NCBI GenBank assembly: GCA_039024435.1
Contig: JBCCQH010000041.1
Location: 1-55,465 of the forward strand
Direction: 5' to 3'
DNA from: JBCCQH01 sp039024435
Lineage (GTDB): Bacteria; Bacteroidota; Bacteroidia; J057; JADKCL01
DNA length: 55,465 nt
Shown here: positions 33,055-42,124 of the stretch, in pieces
Numbering within the stretch: the first letter of the stretch is position 1
Layout: each line of letters begins with the position of its first letter
Notes under the pieces: model-generated
Database searches by the model: none
What the model saw: the letters and a program-made list of their open reading frames with translations, nothing else
What the model was told of the DNA's origin: nothing
Program-made: the position numbers and the translations under genes

Positions 33055-33864
33055 TCAGGTCCAGATCACGACGCTTTCGAAACCGGCTATTTCTCCGGTA
33101 GCCGAAATGCCGATGATCAGGACGCGGTGCCGGGGATTGGCGTCGGTTTTGTCCTCGCCGAGGATGACGGCCGTTAGATCGCGCAAGTTGGTGCGCATGA
33201 AGATTTGCAGTTCTTCGGCTTGGTCACCGCGTTGGATGTAGGTATTTAGCTTCACGAAGTTGGGCCAGAAATTGGTATCGCTCTCCAATGGGAACGAGCG
33301 GACGATCCGCTGGTTGATGTCCCGGTCATCCAGGGCAAAGACCTCCTGGACGGTTTCTTCGGTGATTTCCTTGACGAGGACCGGCTTGAAAACCGGCGCA
33401 ATGGGGTTCTCCCCTTCGGAGGCAAAATCGTCGAAAATCAGGCTCATGGTCAAATCCTTCAGGATGCGCAGCAAATCCTGGCCGGTCGCAGTGGAAGACT
33501 TGGGGCTTTTGCGCAGAATGTCGGTCAATTCGGCGGCGAGGCGGGCGGGACGGGGCAAAATCGCTTTCTCTTCCGGGGCAAAGGTTTGGCCGCTGAGGTT
33601 GTAGGCGTCGATCAGGTGGCGCTTGACGTAGGCGAGGGAAGCTGTGATGTCTTTGGCGGTGACCCGGGCGCCCGGCTTGTCGTCGCGGTCGTCGATAAAT
33701 TTAAAAAATGCATCGGCGAGGGCCCGTTCAAAGCCGGGGAGAGTGGGCAAAAGGTTGCGGTAGTCGCGGCGGCTGATGACACCGTCGGTTCCCCCCGCGG
33801 CAACCAGGATTTCCGCGATCCGTTCGATGGCGCGGGTGGCATTTTCTTTCGAAGGTACAGGCAT
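33055..33864 (-). CDS. Hypothetical protein with nuclease A inhibitor-like C-terminus
   Basis: The real gene is probably the 269-residue frame that begins at the ATG 33864 (PVPSKENATRAIERI); the same phase stays open far upstream only as antisense of the thiolase gene. The first 180 residues are helical and acidic with no family I recognise. The last 70 (TNLRDLTAVILGED ... HRVLIIGISATGEIAGFESVVIWT) resemble the NuiA pattern of nuclease A inhibitors (TNLTD-x-x-VY-x-x-G followed by IV-G-x-T-x-x-G-x-x-x-G-x-x-T). No signal peptide. If correct, it may bind a nuclease or other partner; the match is by eye and weak. It is divergent from the thiolase gene. Confidence 0.6.
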   Translation of the reverse strand: MPVPSKENATRAIERIAEILVAAGGTDGVISRRDYRNLLPTLPGFERALADAFFKFIDDRDDKPGARVTAKDITASLAYVKRHLIDAYNLSGQTFAPEEKAILPRPARLAAELTDILRKSPKSSTATGQDLLRILKDLTMSLIFDDFASEGENPIAPVFKPVLVKEITEETVQEVFALDDRDINQRIVRSFPLESDTNFWPNFVKLNTYIQRGDQAEELQIFMRTNLRDLTAVILGEDKTDANPRHRVLIIGISATGEIAGFESVVIWT

Positions 33865-34035
33865 AATGTGTAGAATTGTTGGTTCAGTTATTATCGGCGA
33901 ATTTAAGACAATTCCCATTTGATTGGGCAAATTTGGAACCCCCTTTCGGAAGGGAATTTCCGGCCCTTGCATTCGCGGCAATTTCCTTAATTTCGCGAGC
34001 ACAGATTCATCCACCACCAATACCTCCGAGACCTC

Positions 34036-35238
34036 ATGAAAGCAGCCTATATCGTTGACGCCGTCCGCACCCCCATCGGTCGCTACGGCGGTAAGTTGAG
34101 CACCATTCGCCCGGATGACATGCTCGCCCACGTGATCAAAGCCATTTTGGCGCGGAATCCCGGGCTGGATCCGGCAGCCGTGGAAGAGGTCATCGCCGGG
34201 GCGGCAAACCAAGCGGGAGAAGACAACCGCAATGTGGCCCGCATGGCGGCTTTGCTGGCTGGATTGCCGATTTCGGTGGCCGGCGTCACTGTCAACCGCC
34301 TCTGTGCTTCGGGGTTGCAGGCCATCATCGACTCCAGCCGGGCGATCAAGCTGGACGAGGGCAGCGTGTTCATTGCCGGAGGTGAAGAAAGCATGACCCG
34401 CGGGCCATTCGTCATGGCAAAAAGCGAAAAGGCTTATGGCCGCCTGCCCGCATCCTACGACACGACTTTTGGCTGGCGCTTCACCAATCCGAAACTTGCG
34501 GCGATGTATCCGCCGATTGCGATGGGCGAAACCGCAGAAAACCTCGCCGAGCAGTACCAGGTCACCCGGGAGGAGCAAGATGAGTTTGCCTTCGCTACGC
34601 AAATGAAATACAAAGTGGCCCACGCAGCGGGAAAATTTGCCGACGAACTCATTCCGGTGAGCATCCCCCAGCGCAAAGCCGATCCCATCTTGTTCGACAC
34701 CGACGAGCACCCCCGTCCGGACACCAGCCGCGAAAAACTCGCCCGCTTGCGCACCGTCTTCCGGGAAGGTGGGACCGTCACCGCGGGAAATGCTTCCGGC
34801 ATTAACGACGGGGCTTCGGCCCTCCTGATCTGCGACGAGGAAAGCCTCAAAAAATTCAATCTCACTCCGCTGGCCCGCATTGTTTCCCACGCTGTGGCGG
34901 GGGTGGACCCGCAGATCATGGGCATCGGGCCGGTCCCCGCGACCCAAAAAGCGCTCCGGCGGGCGGGGCTGAAGATCGGGGACATCGGCTTGGTGGAACT
35001 GAACGAAGCCTTTGCCGCCCAGTCGATCCCGTGTATGCGCGACCTGGACCTCAATCCGGCTCTCGTTAACCCCAACGGGGGCGCCATTGCCCTCGGCCAC
35101 CCGCTCGGCTGTTCGGGAGCGCGCATCATGACCACCTTGCTCCACGAAATGAAACGCCGTTCTGAGGTTAAGTACGGCCTCGCCACCATGTGCGTAGGGG
35201 TAGGCCAGGGGGCAGCGGTCATTGTCGAAAAAGTCTGA
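34036..35238 (+). CDS. Thiolase (acetyl-CoA acyltransferase, beta-ketoadipyl-CoA thiolase-like)
   Basis: The 400-residue protein is a complete thiolase: nucleophile C90 in TVNRLCASG, H355 in ALGHPLGCSGAR and the acid/base C386 in MCVGVGQG. It opens AYIVDAVRTPIGRYGG. It catalyses thiolytic cleavage of 3-ketoacyl-CoA or the reverse Claisen step. The sequence style (GRYGGKLSTIRPDDMLA, HPRPDTSREKLARL) is that of the PcaF/PaaJ group, which includes many general acyl-CoA thiolases, so the pathway is not certain. It is followed by truA after 7 nt, so the two may share a transcript. Confidence 0.92.
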   Translation: MKAAYIVDAVRTPIGRYGGKLSTIRPDDMLAHVIKAILARNPGLDPAAVEEVIAGAANQAGEDNRNVARMAALLAGLPISVAGVTVNRLCASGLQAIIDSSRAIKLDEGSVFIAGGEESMTRGPFVMAKSEKAYGRLPASYDTTFGWRFTNPKLAAMYPPIAMGETAENLAEQYQVTREEQDEFAFATQMKYKVAHAAGKFADELIPVSIPQRKADPILFDTDEHPRPDTSREKLARLRTVFREGGTVTAGNASGINDGASALLICDEESLKKFNLTPLARIVSHAVAGVDPQIMGIGPVPATQKALRRAGLKIGDIGLVELNEAFAAQSIPCMRDLDLNPALVNPNGGAIALGHPLGCSGARIMTTLLHEMKRRSEVKYGLATMCVGVGQGAAVIVEKV

Positions 35239-35245
35239 TTGCCCC

Positions 35246-36001
35246 GTGCCGCGTTACGTCCTCGATATCCGCTATAAAGGTACCGCCTATTCGGGCTGGC
35301 AGACCCAACCCAATGCGGTGACCGTGCAGGCAGAGGTGCAACGCGCCTTGACCCTGCTGTGCCGCCAGCCCACAACCTGCTACGGCGCCGGCCGCACCGA
35401 CGCCGGGGTCCACGCCCTGCTCATGCCCGCCCACTTTGACTTTGCCCAAGCGCTCCATCCGCGCTTTCTGAGTGCGATCAATGGCATCCTGCCACGGGAC
35501 ATTTCGGTCCTAGCGGTCCACCGGGCTTTGGACCCGCAGTACCACGCCCGTTTCAGCGCGGTGCAGCGCGCCTACCGCTACCAATTGATTTTCCACAAAG
35601 ATCCCATGCGCTACCAAATGGCTACCTGGATCAAGGAAAAACTGGACTTTGACGCGATGTTTGCCGCTGCCGGGGTGATATTGGAATACGATTCCTTCGA
35701 GAGCTTCTGTAAGGCAAATGCCAACAACAAGACATTCATCTGCCAGATGTTTGCCTCGCATTTTGCCTGGGAAGGCGAAGTGCTCGTCTACCACGTACGG
35801 GCCAATCGCTTCCTGCGCGGCATGGTCCGCACCCTGGTCGGGACCCTGGTGGACGTGGGCCTGGGCCGCAACGACCTCGCCGGCGTGCGGCGGATCATTG
35901 AAGCCCAAGACCGCAAACAAGCCGGCCCCTCGCTGGCCCCCGGTGGGCTATACCTGAGCGAAGTGGTGTATCCGGCGGGGATGTTTGAGCGGGTCCTCTA
36001 A
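35246..36001 (+). CDS. truA: tRNA pseudouridine(38-40) synthase
   Basis: The protein has the TruA hallmarks: PRYVLDIRYKGTAYSGWQTQPN at the N-terminus, the catalytic Asp52 in CYGAGRTDAGVHA, FSAVQRAYRYQL, and ANRFLRGMVRTLVGTLVDVG near the end. It makes pseudouridine at positions 38-40 of tRNA anticodon stems. The best start is the GTG at 35246 (VPRYVLD, matching the usual MPRY opening), 7 nt after the thiolase stop, giving 251 residues; a TTG at 35222 inside the thiolase gene is possible but adds residues unlike the family. It converges with the quinone reductase gene. Confidence 0.94.
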   Translation: MPRYVLDIRYKGTAYSGWQTQPNAVTVQAEVQRALTLLCRQPTTCYGAGRTDAGVHALLMPAHFDFAQALHPRFLSAINGILPRDISVLAVHRALDPQYHARFSAVQRAYRYQLIFHKDPMRYQMATWIKEKLDFDAMFAAAGVILEYDSFESFCKANANNKTFICQMFASHFAWEGEVLVYHVRANRFLRGMVRTLVGTLVDVGLGRNDLAGVRRIIEAQDRKQAGPSLAPGGLYLSEVVYPAGMFERVL

Positions 36002-36007
36002 TCCCCC

Positions 36008-37021
36008 TCACAACCGCACCACCACCTTCCCGTAGCTCCCGCGGCCCTCGATGAACGCATGCGCTTCCGGAATTTGCCCAAACGCAAACTCCTTGCCCAC
36101 CACCGGCTTGATTCCGTGGGCCTGCATGAACTCCGCTGCCCGGGAAAAGGTGGCCCGCACCAGTTCCGGCTGGTCGATCAGGTAGCCGATGTGGGTGGCG
36201 TACATCCCGATGGACCGCTGGGCCATGTCCATGAGCTTCGCTTTGGGGGCCATGCGCAGGGTCTTGATCCAGGTCAAAGGGTTCCACCGCACCAGGGGAA
36301 TCGCCGCGAACCCCGCCACCGCCATCCGCCCGAAGGGCTTGAGCAGGCCATAACTTTGCCGAAAGACATCGCCCCCCACCAATTCCAGCACCACGTCCGG
36401 CCGCAGGTCCTGCCGCCGGACTTCCTCCGCAAACGGCCCTTCTCGGTAATTGATCGCCAAGTCGGCGCCGAGTTCCTTCAGCAGGGCAATTTTTTGCGCA
36501 TTGCCCGCCAATCCGATTACCCGACATCCCTGCGCCTTGCACAACTGAACCGCCGCCGTGCCCACGCCGCCCGCCGCCGCCTCGATCAGGACCGTCTCAC
36601 CGGGCCGGACCTGGGCCTGCTCAAACAGCGCAATCCAAGCCGTCATGTAATTCACCAGCGTGGCCGCATTTTCCGCCTCCGAATAGCCGGGGAAGGCAGA
36701 AAAAGCCATGAATTCCGGCACCTTGACCAGTTCCGCGTAGCTACCGTACTGCATACCCGTCATGACGCGGTCGCCCACCCGGTGTTCCTTGACCGCATCC
36801 CCCACCGCGATCACCTCTCCGAAGCATTCCATCCCCGGGATGTAGGGCTTTTTGGGGGCCCAGGAATACTGGCCCTTGCGGGAAAGGATTTCCGCGTAGT
36901 TCAGGCCGAGGGCGAGGTTGCGCACCAGAATCTCGTGGGGATCCGGTGCACCCGGCTCGGGCAATTCGGAGAGGCGGAGGACCGATGGCTTTCCGTGGCG
37001 CTTGAGGGGATAAGCTTTCAT
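36008..37021 (-). CDS. Quinone oxidoreductase-like MDR protein (zinc-less)
   Basis: The 337-residue protein belongs to the medium-chain dehydrogenase/reductase superfamily: an N-terminal GroES-like domain (PHEILVRNLALGLNYAEILSRKGQY, PYIPGMECFGEVIAVGDAV) and a Rossmann domain with IEAAAGGVGTAAVQLCKAQGCRVIG. Catalytic-zinc ligands of alcohol dehydrogenases are absent, so it is more like NADPH:quinone reductase, crotonyl-CoA reductase-like or synaptic vesicle VAT-1-like proteins. Cytoplasmic. Gene converges with truA with a 6-bp gap and is divergent to the GNAT gene. Confidence 0.88.
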   Translation of the reverse strand: MKAYPLKRHGKPSVLRLSELPEPGAPDPHEILVRNLALGLNYAEILSRKGQYSWAPKKPYIPGMECFGEVIAVGDAVKEHRVGDRVMTGMQYGSYAELVKVPEFMAFSAFPGYSEAENAATLVNYMTAWIALFEQAQVRPGETVLIEAAAGGVGTAAVQLCKAQGCRVIGLAGNAQKIALLKELGADLAINYREGPFAEEVRRQDLRPDVVLELVGGDVFRQSYGLLKPFGRMAVAGFAAIPLVRWNPLTWIKTLRMAPKAKLMDMAQRSIGMYATHIGYLIDQPELVRATFSRAAEFMQAHGIKPVVGKEFAFGQIPEAHAFIEGRGSYGKVVVRL

Positions 37022-37062
37022 GCCGGTAAGTTACGACATTCCAAAAATTGCTATTTTGTGCC

Positions 37063-37902
37063 ATGCAGTATGGTTTTCTCACCGGCCTTTCCCTGACCGA
37101 GGTCAACCGGGCCTTCAATCGGGCGTTTGAGCACTACTTTGTTCCCGTCCAATCTACCCTCGCGGATTTTCAGGCGCGCATCCTGCGCGATGACCTCCGG
37201 CTCAACTGGTCCACCGGTGCCTTTATCGGCGACGAACTCGTCGGGCTGATGCTGCACGGCTATCGGGACCAGGGCGGCCGCAAAACGCTCTACAACGGTG
37301 GGACGGGAGTGGCCACAGCGTACCGGGGCAAGGGCCTGACCCAGCAACAGTACGATTTCCTGCGGGACGAACTCGCCGCCGGCGGCATTCAGCGGATGCA
37401 ATTGGAGGTGATGCGGGAAAATGCGCCTGCCTTGCACGTGTATAAAAAGGTCGGCTTTGAAATCGTGCGGGAACTGGACTGCTTTGCCGGGCGGCCGAAA
37501 AGCTTTTCGCTGCCGCGTGGCGTGCAGTTGCGCCAGGAAAAGCCCCCGATTTGGCGCTCGGAACCAGCTTGGGAGTCGTACACCCCGAGCTGGCAGCACG
37601 CGGATGCCAGCGTCCGCAACCTCTGGGACCAGATCGTGTACCGGGAAGCGGTGGTGGCAGAAAAACGGGTGGGCTACCTGCTGGCGCTGCCGGATGGCCG
37701 GGTCATGCAGTATGCGGTAGCGCCGGAGCAGCGTGGCCGGGGGATCGGCAAGGCCCTGTTTTCCGCGATCCACCAGCACCTGGACCGCCACCTCAACGTG
37801 ATCAATGTCCAACGGCTGCACCGCCCCCTGGACGGATTTTTCATCGATTTGGGCCTGCAGCCGACCTTTTACCAGTACGAGATGGTCGCCGAACTGCCTT
37901 GA
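37063..37902 (+). CDS. Two-domain GNAT acetyltransferase-like protein
   Basis: The 279-residue protein contains two GNAT domains in tandem. The first has the acetyl-CoA loop GVATAYRGKGLTQQQYDF and the later MRENAPALHVYKKVGFEIVREL; the second has YAVAPEQRGRGIGKALFSAI with the classic RGxGIG. It should transfer an acetyl group to an unknown amine. I took the ATG at 37063 (QYGFLTGLSLTEVNRAF); another ATG five codons earlier is equally open. Substrate cannot be inferred; no operon partner. Confidence 0.85.
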   Translation: MQYGFLTGLSLTEVNRAFNRAFEHYFVPVQSTLADFQARILRDDLRLNWSTGAFIGDELVGLMLHGYRDQGGRKTLYNGGTGVATAYRGKGLTQQQYDFLRDELAAGGIQRMQLEVMRENAPALHVYKKVGFEIVRELDCFAGRPKSFSLPRGVQLRQEKPPIWRSEPAWESYTPSWQHADASVRNLWDQIVYREAVVAEKRVGYLLALPDGRVMQYAVAPEQRGRGIGKALFSAIHQHLDRHLNVINVQRLHRPLDGFFIDLGLQPTFYQYEMVAELP

Positions 37903-38011
37903 TGCCCGGGCCAGGAAACCCACTTTCGCCCCCCCAAATACCAATTGCCCGTCCATCCACCGGGAAAAAAGGAGTTTTTGACTAAATTGCTCCCAAACTC
38001 AAAGACGATTC

Positions 38012-40087
38012 ATGAACCGGCTATACTCCCTGCTGCTATTTGGCATCGCCACTTTCCTGTTTGCTGACCTTTCCGCCCAAGTTGTGAGCATCCCTCGGAC
38101 CTTTCCCGATCCCGGCGAACGATTTCACTACAGCCGGGCCGAAGAATTTTCCCTGGCGGAACTGAAAAAGCGGGGAGCGGCCCAAGGTTGGACCCTGAAT
38201 GAACTCCAGCCGGCGGCCCAGCGCACCGTATTGGTGCAGGAACCGCCGCAGACTGGACCCACTTTTGGAGAATGGCCGGCCATCTACGACCGCCGCCTGA
38301 CCGACCTCGCCTTTGATGGGGAAGACCTTTTGCCGGAACCATTTTCGCTCAGTGATTTGACCCATTATCTACAGACTGGCAATGACAGTTCACCCGCGCG
38401 CCACGCGGCCTTGTCCGGCAACTTTCAGGTGAAAAATCAGAAGCGCCCCTTCCAGGTCGAGATTCGGACCTCGGGAGATCGCTTTGGGTTTCCCTTGCAA
38501 CTGGGCAAGCAGTTCCGCACCACCGAGGCGGTTGATTACCGGGAGCCGGCTACCGGTACCCGGGTTATTGTCCAGCGGGAGCGGATTGCCGAAGTTGCTT
38601 CGGCAGGGACGATGACCTTGCCGCTGGACACTTTTGTGGTGGCCTGTGTCATCACCGAGGTGAATACCACCGTGGATTTTGCGACCAGTGGTGCGATCAT
38701 TCCCCAAAAATCTCGCACCACCCGTGAGTACGCCTGGTACAGTCCGGAAACCAGCTTGCCGGTGTTGCTCGTTTACGCGGAATTGGTCGACGGGAAGGAG
38801 CAAGTCTTGGGTGTCGACTACCTGGATGCCGAGCGCGATTTGAGCGAAACCCCTTTCATCACCAATGATGCGGTGGTCCTGGGGCTACTGTTGGTGATCC
38901 TGGCCCTGATTTTCTACTCTTCAGGGCTCAAAACTGGTTTTTGGAGCAAGTTTTACACCTACGTACCGGGACTGTTGCTGTGCTATTTTGTGCCGGCCAT
39001 CCTCAATACTTTGGGGATCATTTCCGGGGAGCAAAGCAGCTTGTACTTCGTTTCGTCACGCTACCTCCTGCCGACAAGTTTGGTGCTGCTGACCCTGAGC
39101 ATTGACCTTAAGGGGATTCGTCGCCTGGGCGGGAAAGCGGTCGGGATGTTCCTGGCGGGTACCGCCGGGATTGTGATCGGGGGGCCGCTGGCCATCATTA
39201 TTGTGAGTTCATTTTCGCCGGAAACGGTGGGGGGCGAAGGCGCAGATGCGGTTTGGCGGGGCCTGAGCACAGTCGCGGGCAGTTGGATTGGCGGGGGAGC
39301 GAATCAGACGGCAATGAAAGAGGTCTTTGGCGCGAGCGAAAAGATATTCTCCATGATGATTGCCGTGGACGTCATCGTGGCGAATGTCTGGATGGGCTTC
39401 TTGCTTTACGGGGCGGGGATTACCAAGCGCATTGATCGGGCCTTCAAGGCGGATGCTTCCGCGATTGAGGAGGTCCGCAAGAGCCTCGAAGACTACCAGG
39501 CCCAGGTGGCCAAGGTGCCGAATCTGACCGAGACCGTGATTCTGATGGCGATCGGCTTTGGGGTGACGGCGCTGTCGCATTTCCTGGCCGATATCATCGC
39601 GCCCTGGGTAGGGGAAAATTATCCCTATTTGGAGCGATTCAGCCTGGATTCCAAGTTTTTCTGGCTGATCGTCCTCGCTACCACCGGCGGGCTGGTGCTG
39701 TCCTTTACGCGGGTGCGCAAGATGGAAGGTGTCGGGGCTTCGCGCATGGGCAGCCTGTTTTTGTACGTGCTGGTGGCCAGCATTGGGATGAAGATGGACA
39801 TCATGGCGATTTTTGAAAATCCGATGTTGTTCCTGGTGGGTCTGATCTGGATGATGATCCACGCGGGGGTTCAGCTCGGGGTCGGGCGGCTGATTCGGGC
39901 TCCGTTTTTCTTCATTGCGGTGGGTTCGCAGGCCAATGTCGGCGGTGCCGCATCGGCTCCGGTAGTGGCTTCGGCTTTTCATCCGGCGCTGGCTCCGGTG
40001 GGGGTCCTGTTGGCAGTGCTGGGCTATGCGGTGGGGACTTATGCGGCTTACGGATGCGGGGTGCTGATGCAGTTGGTCTCGCCGTAG
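38012..40087 (+). CDS. DUF819 family membrane protein with extra periplasmic N-terminal domain
   Basis: The 691-residue product starts with a signal peptide (NRLYSLLLFGIATFLFADLSAQ), followed by about 260 residues of soluble, strand-rich sequence with no recognised fold, then from residue 289 about ten membrane helices in the DUF819 (YjcL) pattern: AVVLGLLLVILALIFYSSGLK, FVSSRYLLPTSLVLLTLSIDL, GGGANQTAMKEVFG and FFIAVGSQANVGGAASAPVVASAFHP. DUF819 proteins alone are about 400 residues and are predicted membrane transporters. The glycine-rich motifs resemble ion-coupled symporters. The fusion suggests a periplasmic binding or sensing part. No operon neighbour. Confidence 0.85.
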   Translation: MNRLYSLLLFGIATFLFADLSAQVVSIPRTFPDPGERFHYSRAEEFSLAELKKRGAAQGWTLNELQPAAQRTVLVQEPPQTGPTFGEWPAIYDRRLTDLAFDGEDLLPEPFSLSDLTHYLQTGNDSSPARHAALSGNFQVKNQKRPFQVEIRTSGDRFGFPLQLGKQFRTTEAVDYREPATGTRVIVQRERIAEVASAGTMTLPLDTFVVACVITEVNTTVDFATSGAIIPQKSRTTREYAWYSPETSLPVLLVYAELVDGKEQVLGVDYLDAERDLSETPFITNDAVVLGLLLVILALIFYSSGLKTGFWSKFYTYVPGLLLCYFVPAILNTLGIISGEQSSLYFVSSRYLLPTSLVLLTLSIDLKGIRRLGGKAVGMFLAGTAGIVIGGPLAIIIVSSFSPETVGGEGADAVWRGLSTVAGSWIGGGANQTAMKEVFGASEKIFSMMIAVDVIVANVWMGFLLYGAGITKRIDRAFKADASAIEEVRKSLEDYQAQVAKVPNLTETVILMAIGFGVTALSHFLADIIAPWVGENYPYLERFSLDSKFFWLIVLATTGGLVLSFTRVRKMEGVGASRMGSLFLYVLVASIGMKMDIMAIFENPMLFLVGLIWMMIHAGVQLGVGRLIRAPFFFIAVGSQANVGGAASAPVVASAFHPALAPVGVLLAVLGYAVGTYAAYGCGVLMQLVSP

Positions 40088-40708
40088 AGGCGGAATTGCC
40101 CGGACAAAATTCTCCCAGAAATACGGCGTTTTTACAAGAATATTGGGCAAATTCCGCATGTGAAAAGTACAATCAATGATTGATTCTTAATGCGCCAATT
40201 CCTGCCGCTCAAGTAAATCTTTGCTTGTCATACCCCCGATTTACTGAATTGCCGTACATTCTTCATTGAAAATTTACCCGGCTCCCGAATACAAGTATTT
40301 GATTTGTAAATGCGAAAGTCGGATATTCGTGTTGCTATTTTGTAGACAATCACTTGCTGTTTCACCCTCAGATTTTTGATTTTTCACTTTCTTGTTTGCC
40401 ATTGGGGCTATTGTAGCCCCTGAAGGCAAGCCAGGCGGCTAAACTATGTAGCCACCGAAATGTTGACTATGTAAATTGGACCTATACATATATGTCGGTA
40501 AGGGTACATTGGGTTGTTTTAAGGCTGGCCTCTGATTCAAGGCTTAGCCACGCTTTCGCAGTGCCACCGCACTTTAAGTCTTCGTTGTACAAAACCCCTT
40601 GCAGGGTGGCGAGCAATTCCACCGCTAATGGAATTGTCCGGAAGCATTATTTTTTTGATTGAGAGAGGGGCGATATCCTTTTTCGTTCAGGAAATCGTTT
40701 CAAAACCC
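40088..40708. other. 621-bp intergenic region, hairpins but no gene
   Basis: AT-rich stretch downstream of the DUF819 gene and of the sulfotransferase gene (convergent). The DUF819 stop is followed by a long imperfect inverted repeat (CGGAATTGCCC near 40091 and GGGCAAATTCCG near 40155), and a perfect 7-bp hairpin GGGGCTA-ttg-TAGCCCC lies at 40404-40420. Several unrelated short words look like decayed intergenic repeats. No protein gene or tRNA was found. Confidence 0.4.
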
Positions 40709-40742
40709 AAGGGCTTTCCTATCCGGAAAGCCCTTGTTTTTT
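40709..40742. terminator. Strong bidirectional intrinsic terminator overlapping a stop codon
   Basis: An 11-bp perfect stem AAGGGCTTTCC (40709-40719) / GGAAAGCCCTT (40725-40735), 5-nt loop, followed on the plus strand by GTTTTTT and on the minus strand by GGGTTTTG. The sulfotransferase stop codon (minus strand, 40719-40721) lies inside the stem. Confidence 0.8.
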
Positions 40743-41846
40743 GGGGGCATCGGCCAGGGGCTGCGCGTACCAGTGCGGTGGTACGAAATCCCATTCGCGG
40801 TCCAGGATCTGCTTTTCCTCGGAGGGAAGTTCATACTGGCTCACGCGGTAGCCCCGCGTTTCTTTCAAGTGGGACTGGAAAAACGCTCGTGCGGGCCCAA
40901 AGGAAAACAGGTCCAGTGCTCGGTAGATCTGCTCCAAGCCGGACATGGGGGCCGCCACAAAATCTTCGTACTTCACTTCTACCAATTGGCCGGGGGGAAT
41001 CAGTTTGCGGTCTTCCAGGTAACTGCGCATCAGCCTGCGGTAGACGTTGACCACGCGCTCCCGGAGCTGAGTTTCCGAGTCTTCCTGCAAATTGAAATAG
41101 GGACCAGCGCGGCGCAGGAGCTTCTTGCTGGATCCGTACACTTCGTAGGGATCGCGGTGGATATGGATGAATTTGGCCTGGGGAAACATCCGGATCAGGG
41201 TTGGGATGCGGCCGGTATTGGCGGGGTTTTTCAGCACCAGGGGACGCTCCTGCTGGTTCAGGCTGATTTTGCGCAACAATTCCCGGTAGGTTACCGCCCA
41301 GCGTTTTTCGTCCGCCGGATCTTTCAGCGCAATTGTCTCGTCGTAGATCGCTTCGTATTCCCGGGGAAACACCCACGCCTTATAGTATGAAGTGGGACCG
41401 TGGTTGAGCAGGGCAAGGTCTTCTTCCTGGGGGGTATGCAGCCCGACCGGCATCTTGTCCATGGGGCGGGTCGCGGGCATAAATACTTTCAGTCCCCAGC
41501 GCACAATTCCCCCCGACATAAAGACGTGAGGAAAGAGCGCCTGGACATTGGTGAGGTACCCAAAGCGCTCGTCCATCGATAGGAGATTGTGCAGATAGGT
41601 GGTGCCGCTCCGCCAATGCCCGAGGATGAATATCGGACGCTCGTGGATCTGGGTTTTTTCGAGCCGGGACTTGATCTTTGCGGTTTCGTAAGCGCGAAAT
41701 ATCCCGAGGATCCCCGTAACCAAGCCGACCACCTGCTTCCGAATCCGGTAAGGCGGATCGACTTCCCCCGCTTGCAACAAGGCTTTCCAGTCTTTTCTGC
41801 GGTTGCCGAGGGCGGGAATGACGAATCGGGGCGATTTTCGTGCCAT
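40719..41846 (-). CDS. PAPS-dependent sulfotransferase family protein
   Basis: From the ATG at 41846 the protein has 375 residues. It holds the 5'-phosphosulfate loop PIFILGHWRSGTTYLHNLLS (71-90) and the 3'-phosphate-binding segment KFIHIHRDPYEVYGSS with the Arg-Asp-Pro, as in PAPS-dependent sulfotransferases (Sulfotransfer_3-like). It should transfer sulfate from PAPS to a hydroxyl or amine of a carbohydrate, lipid or small molecule. Earlier codons in the same frame have no family character. The stop is inside the following terminator, and the upstream spacer carries the terminator of osmC. Confidence 0.86.
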   Translation of the reverse strand: MARKSPRFVIPALGNRRKDWKALLQAGEVDPPYRIRKQVVGLVTGILGIFRAYETAKIKSRLEKTQIHERPIFILGHWRSGTTYLHNLLSMDERFGYLTNVQALFPHVFMSGGIVRWGLKVFMPATRPMDKMPVGLHTPQEEDLALLNHGPTSYYKAWVFPREYEAIYDETIALKDPADEKRWAVTYRELLRKISLNQQERPLVLKNPANTGRIPTLIRMFPQAKFIHIHRDPYEVYGSSKKLLRRAGPYFNLQEDSETQLRERVVNVYRRLMRSYLEDRKLIPPGQLVEVKYEDFVAAPMSGLEQIYRALDLFSFGPARAFFQSHLKETRGYRVSQYELPSEEKQILDREWDFVPPHWYAQPLADAPKKQGLSG

Positions 41847-41987
41847 GCTCAAAATTAAGCATTGCGCTACCGAAAGCAAATCTCCTTGGATGGAGTAAAG
41901 CGCTGGCACCGGTCCCCACTCAGTGGATGTCAATTGGGGCTTCTCTGTCGGTGCTGCCGTAGGCTCACACCCCCGGCAAAATCGAAG

Positions 41988-42023
41988 CTCCCGCCGTGCA
42001 CCCTGATGGGGGCGCGGCGGGAG
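41988..42023 (-). terminator. Intrinsic terminator of osmC
   Basis: CTCCCGCCG (41988-41996) and CGGCGGGAG (42015-42023) pair perfectly over 9 bp. Read on the minus strand the hairpin is followed by CTTCGATTTTG, a weak T-rich tract; on the plus strand it is followed by TTTTAT. It lies about 100 bp beyond the osmC stop. Confidence 0.65.
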
Positions 42024-42124
42024 TTTTATCGGCCGACGCCAGGAAAGCGGGGCTCTCCGAAGCGGGTTAATATTGATGGGCGATCTGCCATCGCAAAATC
42101 GCCGGATCAAATTGCCTTGTGTTC

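Noticed and set aside
33865..35145. Very long minus-strand frame continuing from the NuiA-like gene across the thiolase
   Set aside because: The thiolase on the other strand has all catalytic residues; the antisense extension has no family pattern, so only the part up to 33864 was kept.
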